NCBI GenBank assembly: GCA_028280115.1
Contig: JANQMJ010000026.1
Coordinates: 1-64,000, forward strand
Origin: Parvularculaceae bacterium
GTDB taxonomy: Bacteria; Pseudomonadota; Alphaproteobacteria; Caulobacterales; Parvularculaceae
DNA: 64,000 nt
Direction of reading: 5' to 3'
Below are positions 9,154-17,691 of this stretch, one piece after another. The notes under the pieces were generated by a model. The model was given only the letters and a program-made list of their open reading frames with translations, had not been told where the DNA came from and made no database searches. Each line of letters opens with the position of its first letter. Within the stretch, counting starts at the first letter, position 1. Made by a program: the position numbers and the translations under genes.

Positions 9154-10188
9154 GTGTTTCCGGATTTTCTTTATCGGTACAGACCTCTCTACCAATCGTT
9201 GCAAGTTAGTGAACAAGAACGCAATGACCTGGAATTCGCAGCATTGAAAGAACCATATCTATGGTTTTCAAGATTCGGCGAATTAAATGATCCCGCTGAG
9301 ATAGCTAATGCGGAAATTGAGCCTGTTCCTGATGGACTTGAAGAGCATTTGGATAAGGTGTCCGCCGGCCTAAGTGAGGTCGCCCGTGTTCAATGGCGAA
9401 AAGCCCAGTACTACACGGCGAACCTCATTCCAAAAGATACATCTAGTGTTTGCTGTTTTTCGGAAGCCGGAAATCATCAGGCAATGTGGGCCTATTACGC
9501 CAACAGTTTCCAAGGCATATGTGTCAAATACGATGCGAGGAAGCTTATTTCGCTTTCAGGAGTATGCTGGGGAGATCGCTTTTTTGAAGTTCAATACAAC
9601 AACAAACGTTTAGTGCCTGCGGAAAGGTATATTTCCCCAGACAGAAATGAACTTGCACCTCTAAGTGTTCTCACCAAGCATACGGACTGGGCGCACGAGA
9701 AAGAATGGAGACTCATTAATCGTGAAGCTAATGGAAAGTTCTACCATACGAAAAATGCAATTGATGAAATCATTCTCGGGCCAAGAATAGGAGATTCCAA
9801 TAAAGAACGACTAGTGGATATCGGTCGTGCGGCTGGGATAAAGTTGAGCCAGCTGTCGTTTGATGGGCATAATCTGGTGTATGTTAACGTGGTGACTCCG
9901 CGTGTAATGGAGAACCGTCCTTCCTGCCCAGTGGAAGATTTAGTTCAAGAATCACGTAGCGTGGTTTTAGATCAGGGAATTGATCGGCAGACAGTGGACA
10001 CAGCTATAGAGATCGCTAGAAGCTACCCAAGTGCGACTCAGGTTTCATATGTGTTTTTAGGCGACGATAATACTCATTTAAATGTGCGTGTCTTTTTCGA
10101 GTTTCCGGATGGTAAGCAGCCGTTTAAGACCTTGGCCTTTCCCATCAAAAATAAGATAGTAGCTCCAGTTTTTGACTACGTAATCTAA
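9154..10188 (+). CDS. DUF2971 family protein
   Basis: The product has the hallmarks of DUF2971: LYRYRPL near the start, WFSRFGELNDP, CCFSEAGNHQAMWAYYANSFQGICVKYD in the middle, and the KHTDWAHEKEWRLI segment. The GTG at 9,154 is preferred because GGAG lies eight bases upstream; a TTG at 9,118 would give 12 more residues. The protein is about 344 residues, somewhat longer than usual, with an extra C-terminal part of roughly 100 residues. Family members are common on islands and prophages; biochemical function is unknown. It is the first gene after the integrase, with a gap of about 250 bases containing no recognised element. Confidence 0.8.
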   Translation: MFPDFLYRYRPLYQSLQVSEQERNDLEFAALKEPYLWFSRFGELNDPAEIANAEIEPVPDGLEEHLDKVSAGLSEVARVQWRKAQYYTANLIPKDTSSVCCFSEAGNHQAMWAYYANSFQGICVKYDARKLISLSGVCWGDRFFEVQYNNKRLVPAERYISPDRNELAPLSVLTKHTDWAHEKEWRLINREANGKFYHTKNAIDEIILGPRIGDSNKERLVDIGRAAGIKLSQLSFDGHNLVYVNVVTPRVMENRPSCPVEDLVQESRSVVLDQGIDRQTVDTAIEIARSYPSATQVSYVFLGDDNTHLNVRVFFEFPDGKQPFKTLAFPIKNKIVAPVFDYVI

Positions 10189-10343
10189 GTCAAGAGTATT
10201 CTGTCATTGTGATAAAATAAGGTTAGAGCAGTGAGCTTTGCCTTCCGTCAAATAGTCAACAGTGGATATAATATTGGATCAAAAGCCCCTGTCGTGTCTT
10301 AAATTTATTGACCTCTAGTCCAAAAGAAAGGAGCGCTGTAAAC

Positions 10344-10571
10344 GTGGAACCTTATGCAGATATCAACGGTGATTCAGGCATCGCGGAATTTAAGGCAGGA
10401 GACAATTTTATTCGCGTAAAATTCAAAGACGGAGGTGTCTATCTGTACACTTATTCTAGACCGGGACGCGATCATGTCGAACGCATGAAATCCCTTGCTG
10501 CTGCTGGCCACGGCCTGAACTCTTACATCAACAGGTATGTTCGAAAATCTTATGAAGCTCGCGAAGTATAG
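10344..10571 (+). CDS. Small KTSC-domain-like protein
   Basis: A 75-residue product from the GTG at 10,344, which has AGGAG ten bases upstream. The sequence (IRVKFKDGGVYLYTYS, then LAAAGHGLNSYINRYVRKSYEAR) fits the KTSC domain, a small alpha/beta module with unknown function often found near nucleic-acid enzymes. It lies just before the GIY-YIG gene, 29 bases away, and may be transcribed with it. Confidence 0.65.
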   Translation: MEPYADINGDSGIAEFKAGDNFIRVKFKDGGVYLYTYSRPGRDHVERMKSLAAAGHGLNSYINRYVRKSYEAREV

Positions 10572-10600
10572 TAAACCAACCCACACGCCAAAGAATTAGT

Positions 10601-11068
10601 ATGGATACAAATAACTCTCTTATCAAAATATTTTTTCAGAAAGGAGAGCGCTTCACGCTATCGAATATTCGATCCACAAACAGATTAGTGGGGCTGTATT
10701 TTATTTTTAACGACACAATTTCCGTCACGTATCCGTTTGGATCATCTAAATTAATTTACATCGGGATGAGTGAACGAAAAACCAACAGTATCGGTAAGAG
10801 GCTGCAAGGTCATCTAGACGGCACATCAGGAAATGTTGGAATTACAAGTTATGGAAAAGCCAATGAGTTGTTATTCACCTACATCAATTTTGATATGTTA
10901 GCCCGAAACTGGTCACTCGGAATTGAACCACTTGAGAGTTATTTCATAACGAGCTTCGTTGATTGTTACGGCGTATACCCGATTTGTAACAACAAGTCCG
11001 GATACGATTTTTCAATGAATAAGGCACCTATTGAGCTCAAAATCGATTGGAGTTTCTTTGAAAAATGA
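10601..11068 (+). CDS. GIY-YIG nuclease domain protein
   Basis: A 155-residue protein. GLYFIF (residues 30-35) and IYIGMSE (50-57 region) form the GIY-YIG pair, followed by GKRLQGHLDG, where the conserved Arg of the family sits, and E107 region LESYFITSF, then CNNKSG near the end, where the metal-binding Glu and final Asn are expected. It is a predicted single-domain endonuclease. Its stop overlaps the ATG of the next small gene, and the Rad50-like ATPase follows, so this is probably the nuclease arm of a three-gene module. Confidence 0.8.
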   Translation: MDTNNSLIKIFFQKGERFTLSNIRSTNRLVGLYFIFNDTISVTYPFGSSKLIYIGMSERKTNSIGKRLQGHLDGTSGNVGITSYGKANELLFTYINFDMLARNWSLGIEPLESYFITSFVDCYGVYPICNNKSGYDFSMNKAPIELKIDWSFFEK

Positions 11069-11262
11069 ATGACCTTAAAACTAGCAAAGAAATTCTTGAT
11101 ACATTTTTTGAGGAAATGTCTCAAAGAGATGGGCTTCACAAACCTACAGTAGATGCGCTCGTAGCACTGCATCGAAACAACAAACTTACAAAAACAAACA
11201 TCACTAATGCTCTGGACGAAGCCAGAAAGAAGTCCGAACAAGATGAAAATAAGAAAACTTGA
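11065..11262 (+). CDS. Small helical protein between nuclease and ATPase
   Basis: A 65-residue, highly charged, helical product. It overlaps the GIY-YIG gene by four bases and the ATPase gene by 20 bases, which argues for a real, translationally coupled gene. No family is recognised. A role as adaptor between nuclease and ATPase, or as an inhibitor, is possible but unproven. Confidence 0.65.
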   Translation: MNDLKTSKEILDTFFEEMSQRDGLHKPTVDALVALHRNNKLTKTNITNALDEARKKSEQDENKKT

Positions 11263-13663
11263 GATCAAAGGATTGCGAGGCGTCAGAGATGAACTGGTGT
11301 TAGACCTGTCAAGTCAGTCGGCCCTTATTTACGGTGATAATGGCGCGGGTAAAAGCACAATCGCTGATGCTATTGAGTGGTTCTATACAGATAAAGTCGA
11401 GCACCTCAAGGGAGAAGAAATCGGCCGATCTGGATTAGAGGCCCTTCGCCACATAGACCTTCCTGAAAATCATCCTGCAGGTGCGTCTGTCTTTTTGTCA
11501 GACACTTCTTTGGATTCAGATAAAACACTCAAAATTCAAGGGACTCAGCTGAAAGCTGCCTATTCCAATGCTAGCGATGATTTTAAGGGATATATCGATC
11601 AGTCACGTAATGAAAATCTTGTTCTTCGGTATCGTGATTTAACGAAGTTCATTTTAGCGACAAAAACGGAACGCCTCGAATCACTGTCCACAATCATCGG
11701 TTATAAAGACATCACGACTACCCTTGCGGTGCTTAAATCGGCGTTCAATACCGTCCAAAGAGATATAAAAACAAGAGATTTTCCTCGCATCATTGGTGAA
11801 CAGGACCAAGAAATTATAGACCAATATGGTCAGAACGTAACTTCTGACGAGCAGTTTTTGGAAGTCACAAATTCAATTTTTAAGAAGGCAAAGTACGATG
11901 AAACTGTGTGTTCATTGCCCGATGTAAATGTGGTTCTAAAAAAAATAGGTAAGCCAGACAATGCTAACGTAAAGAAGGAAGACTTCCTAAATCGCGTAAC
12001 GAACCAATTGAGTTCTCTAACTGCGTCCCTGAAGGAGATTGAAGAGCAATATATCGACTTCTTCGAAAAGTTCTCAGCAATTATATCTGACGTTTCCAAG
12101 TTTAGAAAACTGCTGTTGGATAAAGTGCTATCGACAGCCACTGATTTACTAGGAAATGAAGCTTACGCGGTGGACGAGTGTCCCGTTTGCCTGACCGAAA
12201 AAGATAGAGCCCAGTTGAAGACGGAGGTTGACAAACGGATTTCTGAGCTTTCGGAAATACAAGCGGAGCAAAAAGATCTTTCCGAGACAGCGACTTCTAT
12301 TTCTCGTGGCGTTACAAAGCTTGAGTCGTCTTTGACAAGCTTACTCGGCGACGAACAAACAAATGAAGATTGGTTCTCCGAACTTAAACGAAATATCCAG
12401 AGTATAATTGCTGCAGTGAGGAAATATGATGCTGCAATCGAAATTCAACCGGCAGTCGATGCGAAACCTATGGAGGCGGCCGAATTAAGTGTCTCGAAAC
12501 AGACAACGGATGACCTCTTCAATTTAGCGAAGAAACTACGCGACGAAGTCAGGGAAGTACTGCAAGCTGATACTTCTATGGAGGTGTATAACAAGATCAA
12601 TATCGCTGGGCGCGCTTACGCGTCAATTCGAACGCTCAATGCTGAGAAAACAAAACTCGAAGAACAAAGAGATACCTTGGAGGTCTTTTATCAAGAGTTT
12701 TCCGAAAAACAGAGGGCTGCACTTCAATCCTTCTTGGACACATTTTCCGGTAGCATTCAGGCGATTTACCAGTTCATGAACCCAGATATGAATATTGACA
12801 ACATAAAGCTCGTGCCACTCGAAAAAAATGACGAGATGGTTGGCATGACTCTCCAAATGGACTTCCATGACCACAAGGACATCTCACCACCTCACAAGTA
12901 TCTCAGCGAATCTCACCTCAATTGCATTGGTATTGCGTTCTTCATTGCTTCCGCAGAAGCGTTCAACAAACGAAACAAGTTTCTAGTTTTAGACGATGTG
13001 ATATCGAGCTTTGATGAAAATCATAGAAAGCGCTTCGGGGATTTCCTTATTGAAAAGTGTAGCAAGAACCAAATCATTGCGCTGACTCATGAGAAAAGCT
13101 GGTTTGAGCTATTGAAAAATCAAGCGCGTGGTAAAAACTGGGTAGTCAATGCTGTCAAATATTCTAAGGAGAAAGGAACGGAACTAAAATCGCCGCCAAA
13201 ACAGCTACGCGAGACAATTGAGGCAAAGATCAAAAAAAATGATGCCGAATCACTGGCTTCCCTATCCAGAAAGTATCTTGAAGGTCTTCTCAAGATGATA
13301 GCGAAGAACCTCGAAGTTCGCGTTGCATTTCGGTTTAACGATTCAAATGAAGATAGAATGGTCGGAGAATTGCTCCCGGAACTAAAGTCACACCTTAAAC
13401 GCCGCGAATGTGGCGAGTTGCAGGGGGCTGATGTTATTGGACGCCTACAAGCCAGCACATTTATAGGAAATAAAGGCTCACACGATTCAGGGTACGCGCC
13501 TGGCTTTGCTGACGCCAAAGCATTTTGGGATGACGTGTGTGAGTTTGAGGCTTTGTTTCAATGCAACTCATGTGGCACCCTGATTTCAACCAGATATGTA
13601 GACAAGGTTGAGCAGAAAATTAGGTGCAAGGCTGGCGAGTTGTCTTATTCGTGGAAAGAGTAA
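11243..13663 (+). CDS. Rad50/SMC-like ATPase with zinc hook
   Basis: An 806-residue ABC-type ATPase from the ATG at 11,243. The N-terminus MKIRKLEIKGLRG and Walker A GDNGAGKST (residues 31-39) are typical of SMC/Rad50/RecF proteins. CPVC at 313-316 lies in the middle of coiled coils, as in the Rad50 zinc hook. The signature region YLSESHLN (553-560) and Walker B LVLDDV (581-586) with SSFDENH complete the ATPase. An extra domain of about 190 residues follows; near its end are GNKGSHDSGY and a partial zinc-ribbon-like CNSCG...C (C774, C777, C795). The layout resembles Septu PtuA and RloC. Paired with the GIY-YIG gene, a role in sensing and cutting invading DNA or RNA is inferred. Confidence 0.85.
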   Translation: MKIRKLEIKGLRGVRDELVLDLSSQSALIYGDNGAGKSTIADAIEWFYTDKVEHLKGEEIGRSGLEALRHIDLPENHPAGASVFLSDTSLDSDKTLKIQGTQLKAAYSNASDDFKGYIDQSRNENLVLRYRDLTKFILATKTERLESLSTIIGYKDITTTLAVLKSAFNTVQRDIKTRDFPRIIGEQDQEIIDQYGQNVTSDEQFLEVTNSIFKKAKYDETVCSLPDVNVVLKKIGKPDNANVKKEDFLNRVTNQLSSLTASLKEIEEQYIDFFEKFSAIISDVSKFRKLLLDKVLSTATDLLGNEAYAVDECPVCLTEKDRAQLKTEVDKRISELSEIQAEQKDLSETATSISRGVTKLESSLTSLLGDEQTNEDWFSELKRNIQSIIAAVRKYDAAIEIQPAVDAKPMEAAELSVSKQTTDDLFNLAKKLRDEVREVLQADTSMEVYNKINIAGRAYASIRTLNAEKTKLEEQRDTLEVFYQEFSEKQRAALQSFLDTFSGSIQAIYQFMNPDMNIDNIKLVPLEKNDEMVGMTLQMDFHDHKDISPPHKYLSESHLNCIGIAFFIASAEAFNKRNKFLVLDDVISSFDENHRKRFGDFLIEKCSKNQIIALTHEKSWFELLKNQARGKNWVVNAVKYSKEKGTELKSPPKQLRETIEAKIKKNDAESLASLSRKYLEGLLKMIAKNLEVRVAFRFNDSNEDRMVGELLPELKSHLKRRECGELQGADVIGRLQASTFIGNKGSHDSGYAPGFADAKAFWDDVCEFEALFQCNSCGTLISTRYVDKVEQKIRCKAGELSYSWKE

Positions 13664-13823
13664 GACGCATACTAGCGCCGAGTATGTTTTTAAGAAATAA
13701 GAATCACTTTCACTAAATATCGTGACGTCAGTATGTTGAGTTTTTGCAAAAGCGTTCCTCTTTACACCACTACATCCGCGTGCAGCTTTACGTTAACACC
13801 GTTAGTGAATTTAGATTGCTGGT

Positions 13824-14372
13824 ATGTCGGAATTAGATAAATTGCATCGCTACTCTGAGTCCGATCGCATAGAAATCGTCCATGAAATGTATGTTACCGG
13901 TGCATGGCAAGCAGAAGATAGTGACGTATGGCGAGAAGCCTTACTATTATGCTGGGGTGGCCAAACTGGCTACATCCATATGAAAAACAAAATGGGCCCA
14001 GATAACATCATTAAGATGTTTTCCGATGCTAGTTTCCCAATTCCGGAAATAACAAACCCTGTTAGCGTTTTCAGAGGCGGTCGCGGCGAGACCCCATTCG
14101 ACTTAGGCATGGGGCTTAGTTGGACATTGGATAAAGAGTGCGCCTCGTTCTTTGCATCAGTATATGAATCGGCAAGTACCTTGGGCCTTTCCGGTCAACC
14201 TTTGATTGTAGAATGGTGTGTTAACCCCGACGACATAATCTTTTATAGTGACGACCGCTCCGAAAAAGAGGTGTTTCTGAGGTATACTCCGGCAGAAAGT
14301 GATTTACTCGTTCATGATGATATCGATCAATTGAAGGCGTGGGGGCACAGCTATAAAGCTCGGACAAAATGA
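13824..14372 (+). CDS. ADP-ribosyltransferase-fold protein (predicted)
   Basis: A 182-residue protein with the three ordered motifs of the R-S-E type ADP-ribosyltransferase fold: VFRGGRG with Arg84, GLSWTLD with Ser99-Thr101, and SEKEVFL with Glu147 and Glu149. The segment order and spacing resemble small phage and island proteins with VYRG...GLSWT...E. The predicted activity would be transfer of ADP-ribose from NAD to protein or nucleic acid. It stands alone between the ATPase and the resolvase, with no obvious antidote gene of its own. The call is motif-based. Confidence 0.55.
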   Translation: MSELDKLHRYSESDRIEIVHEMYVTGAWQAEDSDVWREALLLCWGGQTGYIHMKNKMGPDNIIKMFSDASFPIPEITNPVSVFRGGRGETPFDLGMGLSWTLDKECASFFASVYESASTLGLSGQPLIVEWCVNPDDIIFYSDDRSEKEVFLRYTPAESDLLVHDDIDQLKAWGHSYKARTK

Positions 14373-14439
14373 CGCGAGGCTCCTGAGTTTTTAGTTCGAA
14401 ATGTCTACCTGTAACTGCCCACGCAATGACACAAGGGAC

Positions 14440-14469
14440 TTGTTGCAAAAACGCTCCCTTTTGCAACAA
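14440..14469. repeat. Perfect 11-bp inverted repeat upstream of the resolvase
   Basis: TTGTTGCAAAA at 14,440-14,450 and TTTTGCAACAA at 14,459-14,469 flank an 8-bp spacer. A related half, GTTGCAAAAGCCTGTTGCAT, lies at 14,502-14,521 just before the resolvase ATG at 14,532. This is a likely binding site or res-type site for the resolvase; a transcription terminator for the upstream gene is an alternative reading. Confidence 0.55.
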
Positions 14470-14531
14470 ATTCCTACCTAAGTAATTTCAAGGTCTTGTC
14501 CGTTGCAAAAGCCTGTTGCATAATACTCTGT

Positions 14532-15086
14532 ATGCGTTGCATAGGTTATGCTCGAATTTCCACAGTCGAACAAAACTTGGATCTTCAGCTCAACGCTCTC
14601 AATTCAGCCGGATGCGAGAGAATCTATCAAGATGCAGGAGCATCAGGTGCAAAACGAGATAGGGACGGCCTTGCGCAAGCACTTAACTTCTTAGGGCAAG
14701 GGGATCAGCTAGTAACGTGGAGGCTAGATCGGCTGGGGCGGTCTCTTAGCCATCTGATAGAGACAGTTGAGACAATCAATGCAAAGGGAGCTGAATTCCG
14801 TTCCCTCACAGAGGCAATTGATACCTGCTCTGCAGGCGGTAAGCTTATTTTTCATATGATGGGCGCTCTAGCTGAATTTGAACGCAGCTTGATTATCGAA
14901 CGTACTAAAGCTGGTCAGGACGCTGCCCGAAAGAGAGGCAAACACATTGGCCGGAAACGAAAGCTTTCTATTTCGCAGTTAGAGCACGCAAAACTCATGA
15001 TAGGTTCAGGGCAGGAAACTATTGCCACGATGGCTGGTCTACTAAGTGTAAACCGTTCGACCCTATGGCGTGCGTTGAGTAAGTAG
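14532..15086 (+). CDS. Small serine recombinase, resolvase/invertase family
   Basis: A 184-residue protein. MRCIGYARIST has the nucleophilic Ser10; the catalytic core continues with the WRLDRLGRSL segment (two conserved Arg), then GALAEFERSLIIERTKAG, and a C-terminal helix-turn-helix (ETIATMAGLLSVNRSTLWRAL). The length matches Tn3-type resolvases and DNA invertases. The ATG at 14,532 is preferred; an upstream start at 14,496 lies inside the repeats. No terminal inverted repeats of a Tn3 transposon were seen, so it probably acts on a local res site or is a captured resolvase. Confidence 0.9.
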   Translation: MRCIGYARISTVEQNLDLQLNALNSAGCERIYQDAGASGAKRDRDGLAQALNFLGQGDQLVTWRLDRLGRSLSHLIETVETINAKGAEFRSLTEAIDTCSAGGKLIFHMMGALAEFERSLIIERTKAGQDAARKRGKHIGRKRKLSISQLEHAKLMIGSGQETIATMAGLLSVNRSTLWRALSK

Positions 15087-15267
15087 CTATAGCAGAGCAA
15101 GCATTAAATTCGGGCACTTATGAGAAAATCTCGATCTTGAGTGGCCTGAAAACCAGTTACTGGATCGCGCGGGTCAGAAATTCTTCATTTCTCTATATAG
15201 CCTCCGCTCATGAATTGACGGAAAGAGACCTTTTTTCTAGCGTTTCCTCGGGGAAAAGGGGTGCCAA

Positions 15268-16041
15268 ATGATTTTCACAAGAGAAGCTATGGAAAGCTGG
15301 CTAATAGTTGCCTTGCTAGTGGTTGTGATAGCGATGGGCGTTCTAATTGTCCGGCGGATGTGGCCAATTAAACTGGATATATCCTACTTGCCGTTATCCA
15401 AATCCAAGACGGACATGGGGTTAAAGTTTGATGCTGAGAATGGCGATACACGCCATGCGGTAGGTAAAATTGGCGAATTGGTAACAGCCATGCTTTTCGC
15501 AAACAAAGGTTGGCGACAACTCCCATCTCAGACGACGGGAATGCAGCAGACGGATGGTTTATTTATTAAGCCACGCAAGAGTGGAAAGTATTTTGACATT
15601 GCCTTTGTTGAGACAAAAGCATCTTTTCAGGGTGATCCCAAAGGTAACTACGAAGACACAATGTCCGTGGATGAACTTCTGAGTAATTTGGTAAAATATC
15701 AAGAAACCGATTTTGATGAAGCACAAAAATTCATGCCGAAAAAAACTGCCACTGCCTTGAAAGCTGCTTTAAAACGCAAAAGCGTATTCATCAATATGTA
15801 TCTCTACACACACAATTTTGCAGCTGGAGAGTGCTGCGTGTATCAACTAAATCGTGATGGAAGTGTAGGAACTATCCTAAAAAATAGACACAACGCGGAA
15901 GAGTACAAAGCGTTACTGCAGGCATTGACTATCTCCCTAGGACGTTTGCTAAAACTTACAAACAAAGAGATAGATGCTACGCATGCTGCCATGCAGTTTC
16001 ATACCGAATTTCCGACATTAAGAGAGACCAACGCGCATTGA
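15268..16041 (+). CDS. Membrane-anchored PD-(D/E)XK nuclease-like protein
   Basis: The 257-residue product has one N-terminal membrane span (about residues 10-29) followed by a cytoplasmic domain with restriction-endonuclease-like motifs: GKIGE with Glu70, QTDGLF with Asp96 and FVETKA with Glu115 and Lys117. This E-D-ExK pattern suggests a metal-dependent nuclease or a nuclease-related domain. GGGG lies upstream of the ATG. Its stop overlaps the TTG start of the ExoI-like gene, so the pair is translationally coupled and probably acts together at the membrane. Confidence 0.65.
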   Translation: MIFTREAMESWLIVALLVVVIAMGVLIVRRMWPIKLDISYLPLSKSKTDMGLKFDAENGDTRHAVGKIGELVTAMLFANKGWRQLPSQTTGMQQTDGLFIKPRKSGKYFDIAFVETKASFQGDPKGNYEDTMSVDELLSNLVKYQETDFDEAQKFMPKKTATALKAALKRKSVFINMYLYTHNFAAGECCVYQLNRDGSVGTILKNRHNAEEYKALLQALTISLGRLLKLTNKEIDATHAAMQFHTEFPTLRETNAH

Positions 16042-17444
16042 ATTTGGTATTCTACGACACTGAAACGACCGGAACTGATCCGTTTTTTGATCAGATATTG
16101 CAGTTCGCAGCCATCAAGACGGACGAACAATTCCATGAAATTGATCGGTTTGAAATCCGTTGCCAATTGCTTCCTCATATAGTTCCACATCCAATGGCCA
16201 TGCTCGTGACAGGCGTTACGGCAGAAATGCTTACGGACACGTCATTGCCCACGCATTACGAAATGATGTGCGCTGTTAGGCAAAAGCTGGAGGATTGGAG
16301 CCCTGCTATTTTTATTGGCTATAATTCTCTTCGGTTTGACGAAGCTATGCTGCGTTCGGCATTCTATCAAAACCTGTTGCCGATCTATCTGACAAACACA
16401 AATGGGAATGGCCGGACAGATGCGTTGCAGCTGATGCAAGCATCAACAATCTTCTCACCTGGCGCGTTGACCATTCCACTCAACGAAAAAGGCAGACCGG
16501 TTTTCAAGCTGGATCAATTGGCACCAGCTAACGGCTTTTCTCATGAAAATGCACATGACGCGCTAGCAGATGTAGAAGCTACAATTTTCATGACGAAGAA
16601 GGCAGCATCGGCTGCGCCTGAATTGTGGAAGCGGTTGAGGAACGCCGCTGAGAAACGCATCGTCACAGATTTTATTGAGAATACCGACGCCTTCTTGCTG
16701 ACTGAGTTTTTCTACAACAAAGGATATTCCAGAATTGTCGCACCCATCGGTCAGCATCCAGTCAATTCAAATACAATCTTTGCCGTCACCTTAGATGATG
16801 GTTTTGAGGCGCTAACAACAGCGCAGGGAAGCGCTTTAGAGGACTTGCTTGTCAAGACGCCACGGCCAATCCGAAGGCTGAAAACCAACGCATCGCCATT
16901 GATTACAAGTCTTGAGGCGATGGAAAAATACAAGGCCCTCGACTTACCTAGCCTCCAAAACATCGAACAACGAGCATCTTTCTTGAAATCGGCTCCAGAA
17001 ATCAAAAGCCGGATAATCGACGCCATGTTGGCGATTGAAGGCGAGTATGAGGAAGACGAGGAAGCAGAGGTAGAGGAGAGAATATACGAAGACTTCTATT
17101 CTGCTGCTGATGACAGACGAATTCACGCCTTTCATCAAGCCAATTGGGACCAAAGGGCAAAGATAGCCAATACGTTTGAGGATGACCGGCTCAAAGAGCT
17201 AGGAAAGCGCCTCATATACTTCCATGCACCTGAGACACTAAATCAGCCAGATGCTCAGGTCTTCGAGAAGTGCATAGCTATTCGATATGCGACAGATGAA
17301 ATTGAGCCAAGCTGGTTGACCCCCAACGCTGCACTAGCGGCTTTAGACGATACATTGAAAGAAGCAGCTAATCCCAAGGACAAAACCCTACTCAAGGGCT
17401 TGGAGGCTATCTATCATCAGAAGGCGGCAAAATTTTTAATCTAA
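16038..17444 (+). CDS. Exonuclease I-like DEDDh 3'-5' exonuclease
   Basis: A 468-residue protein with FYDTETTGTD (Asp7, Glu9), GYNSLRFDEAMLR (ExoII) and HDALADVEAT (ExoIII, DEDDh type), followed by a longer region like the SH3-like and helical parts of exodeoxyribonuclease I. Chromosomal ExoI is of comparable size. It starts at a TTG overlapping the stop of the membrane nuclease gene. Known ExoI removes nucleotides from single-stranded DNA 3' ends. Here the pairing with a membrane-anchored nuclease suggests degradation of incoming or excised DNA, which is inference. Confidence 0.85.
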   Translation: MNLVFYDTETTGTDPFFDQILQFAAIKTDEQFHEIDRFEIRCQLLPHIVPHPMAMLVTGVTAEMLTDTSLPTHYEMMCAVRQKLEDWSPAIFIGYNSLRFDEAMLRSAFYQNLLPIYLTNTNGNGRTDALQLMQASTIFSPGALTIPLNEKGRPVFKLDQLAPANGFSHENAHDALADVEATIFMTKKAASAAPELWKRLRNAAEKRIVTDFIENTDAFLLTEFFYNKGYSRIVAPIGQHPVNSNTIFAVTLDDGFEALTTAQGSALEDLLVKTPRPIRRLKTNASPLITSLEAMEKYKALDLPSLQNIEQRASFLKSAPEIKSRIIDAMLAIEGEYEEDEEAEVEERIYEDFYSAADDRRIHAFHQANWDQRAKIANTFEDDRLKELGKRLIYFHAPETLNQPDAQVFEKCIAIRYATDEIEPSWLTPNAALAALDDTLKEAANPKDKTLLKGLEAIYHQKAAKFLI

Positions 17445-17634
17445 CGTGCCGCACACGCTTAGAGAGCTATCACTAATGCACTAACGCCTCCCTTGGTGCA
17501 TAGCAGGGCGTCATTGGCGCATGCCAGCTAGATAGTAGAATTATCTTGTATGTATCGAACAATCTTGTTGAAAACCGGTGTTGACGACGGGGCGCACAAA
17601 ATATTTCAGCCCTGCAATTTACCGGTCTATGATG

Positions 17635-17666
17635 GAAAAGCCCCAGCTGCTTATACAGCTAGGGCT
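17635..17666 (-). terminator. Rho-independent terminator for the leftward gene pair
   Basis: On the minus strand AGCCCTAGCTG and CAGCTGGGGCT form a stem with one mismatch around a short loop, followed by TTTT. It lies just after the stop of the DUF6641-like gene. Confidence 0.65.
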
Positions 17667-17691
17667 AACCTTCGTAGCAGGCCATGAAGTG

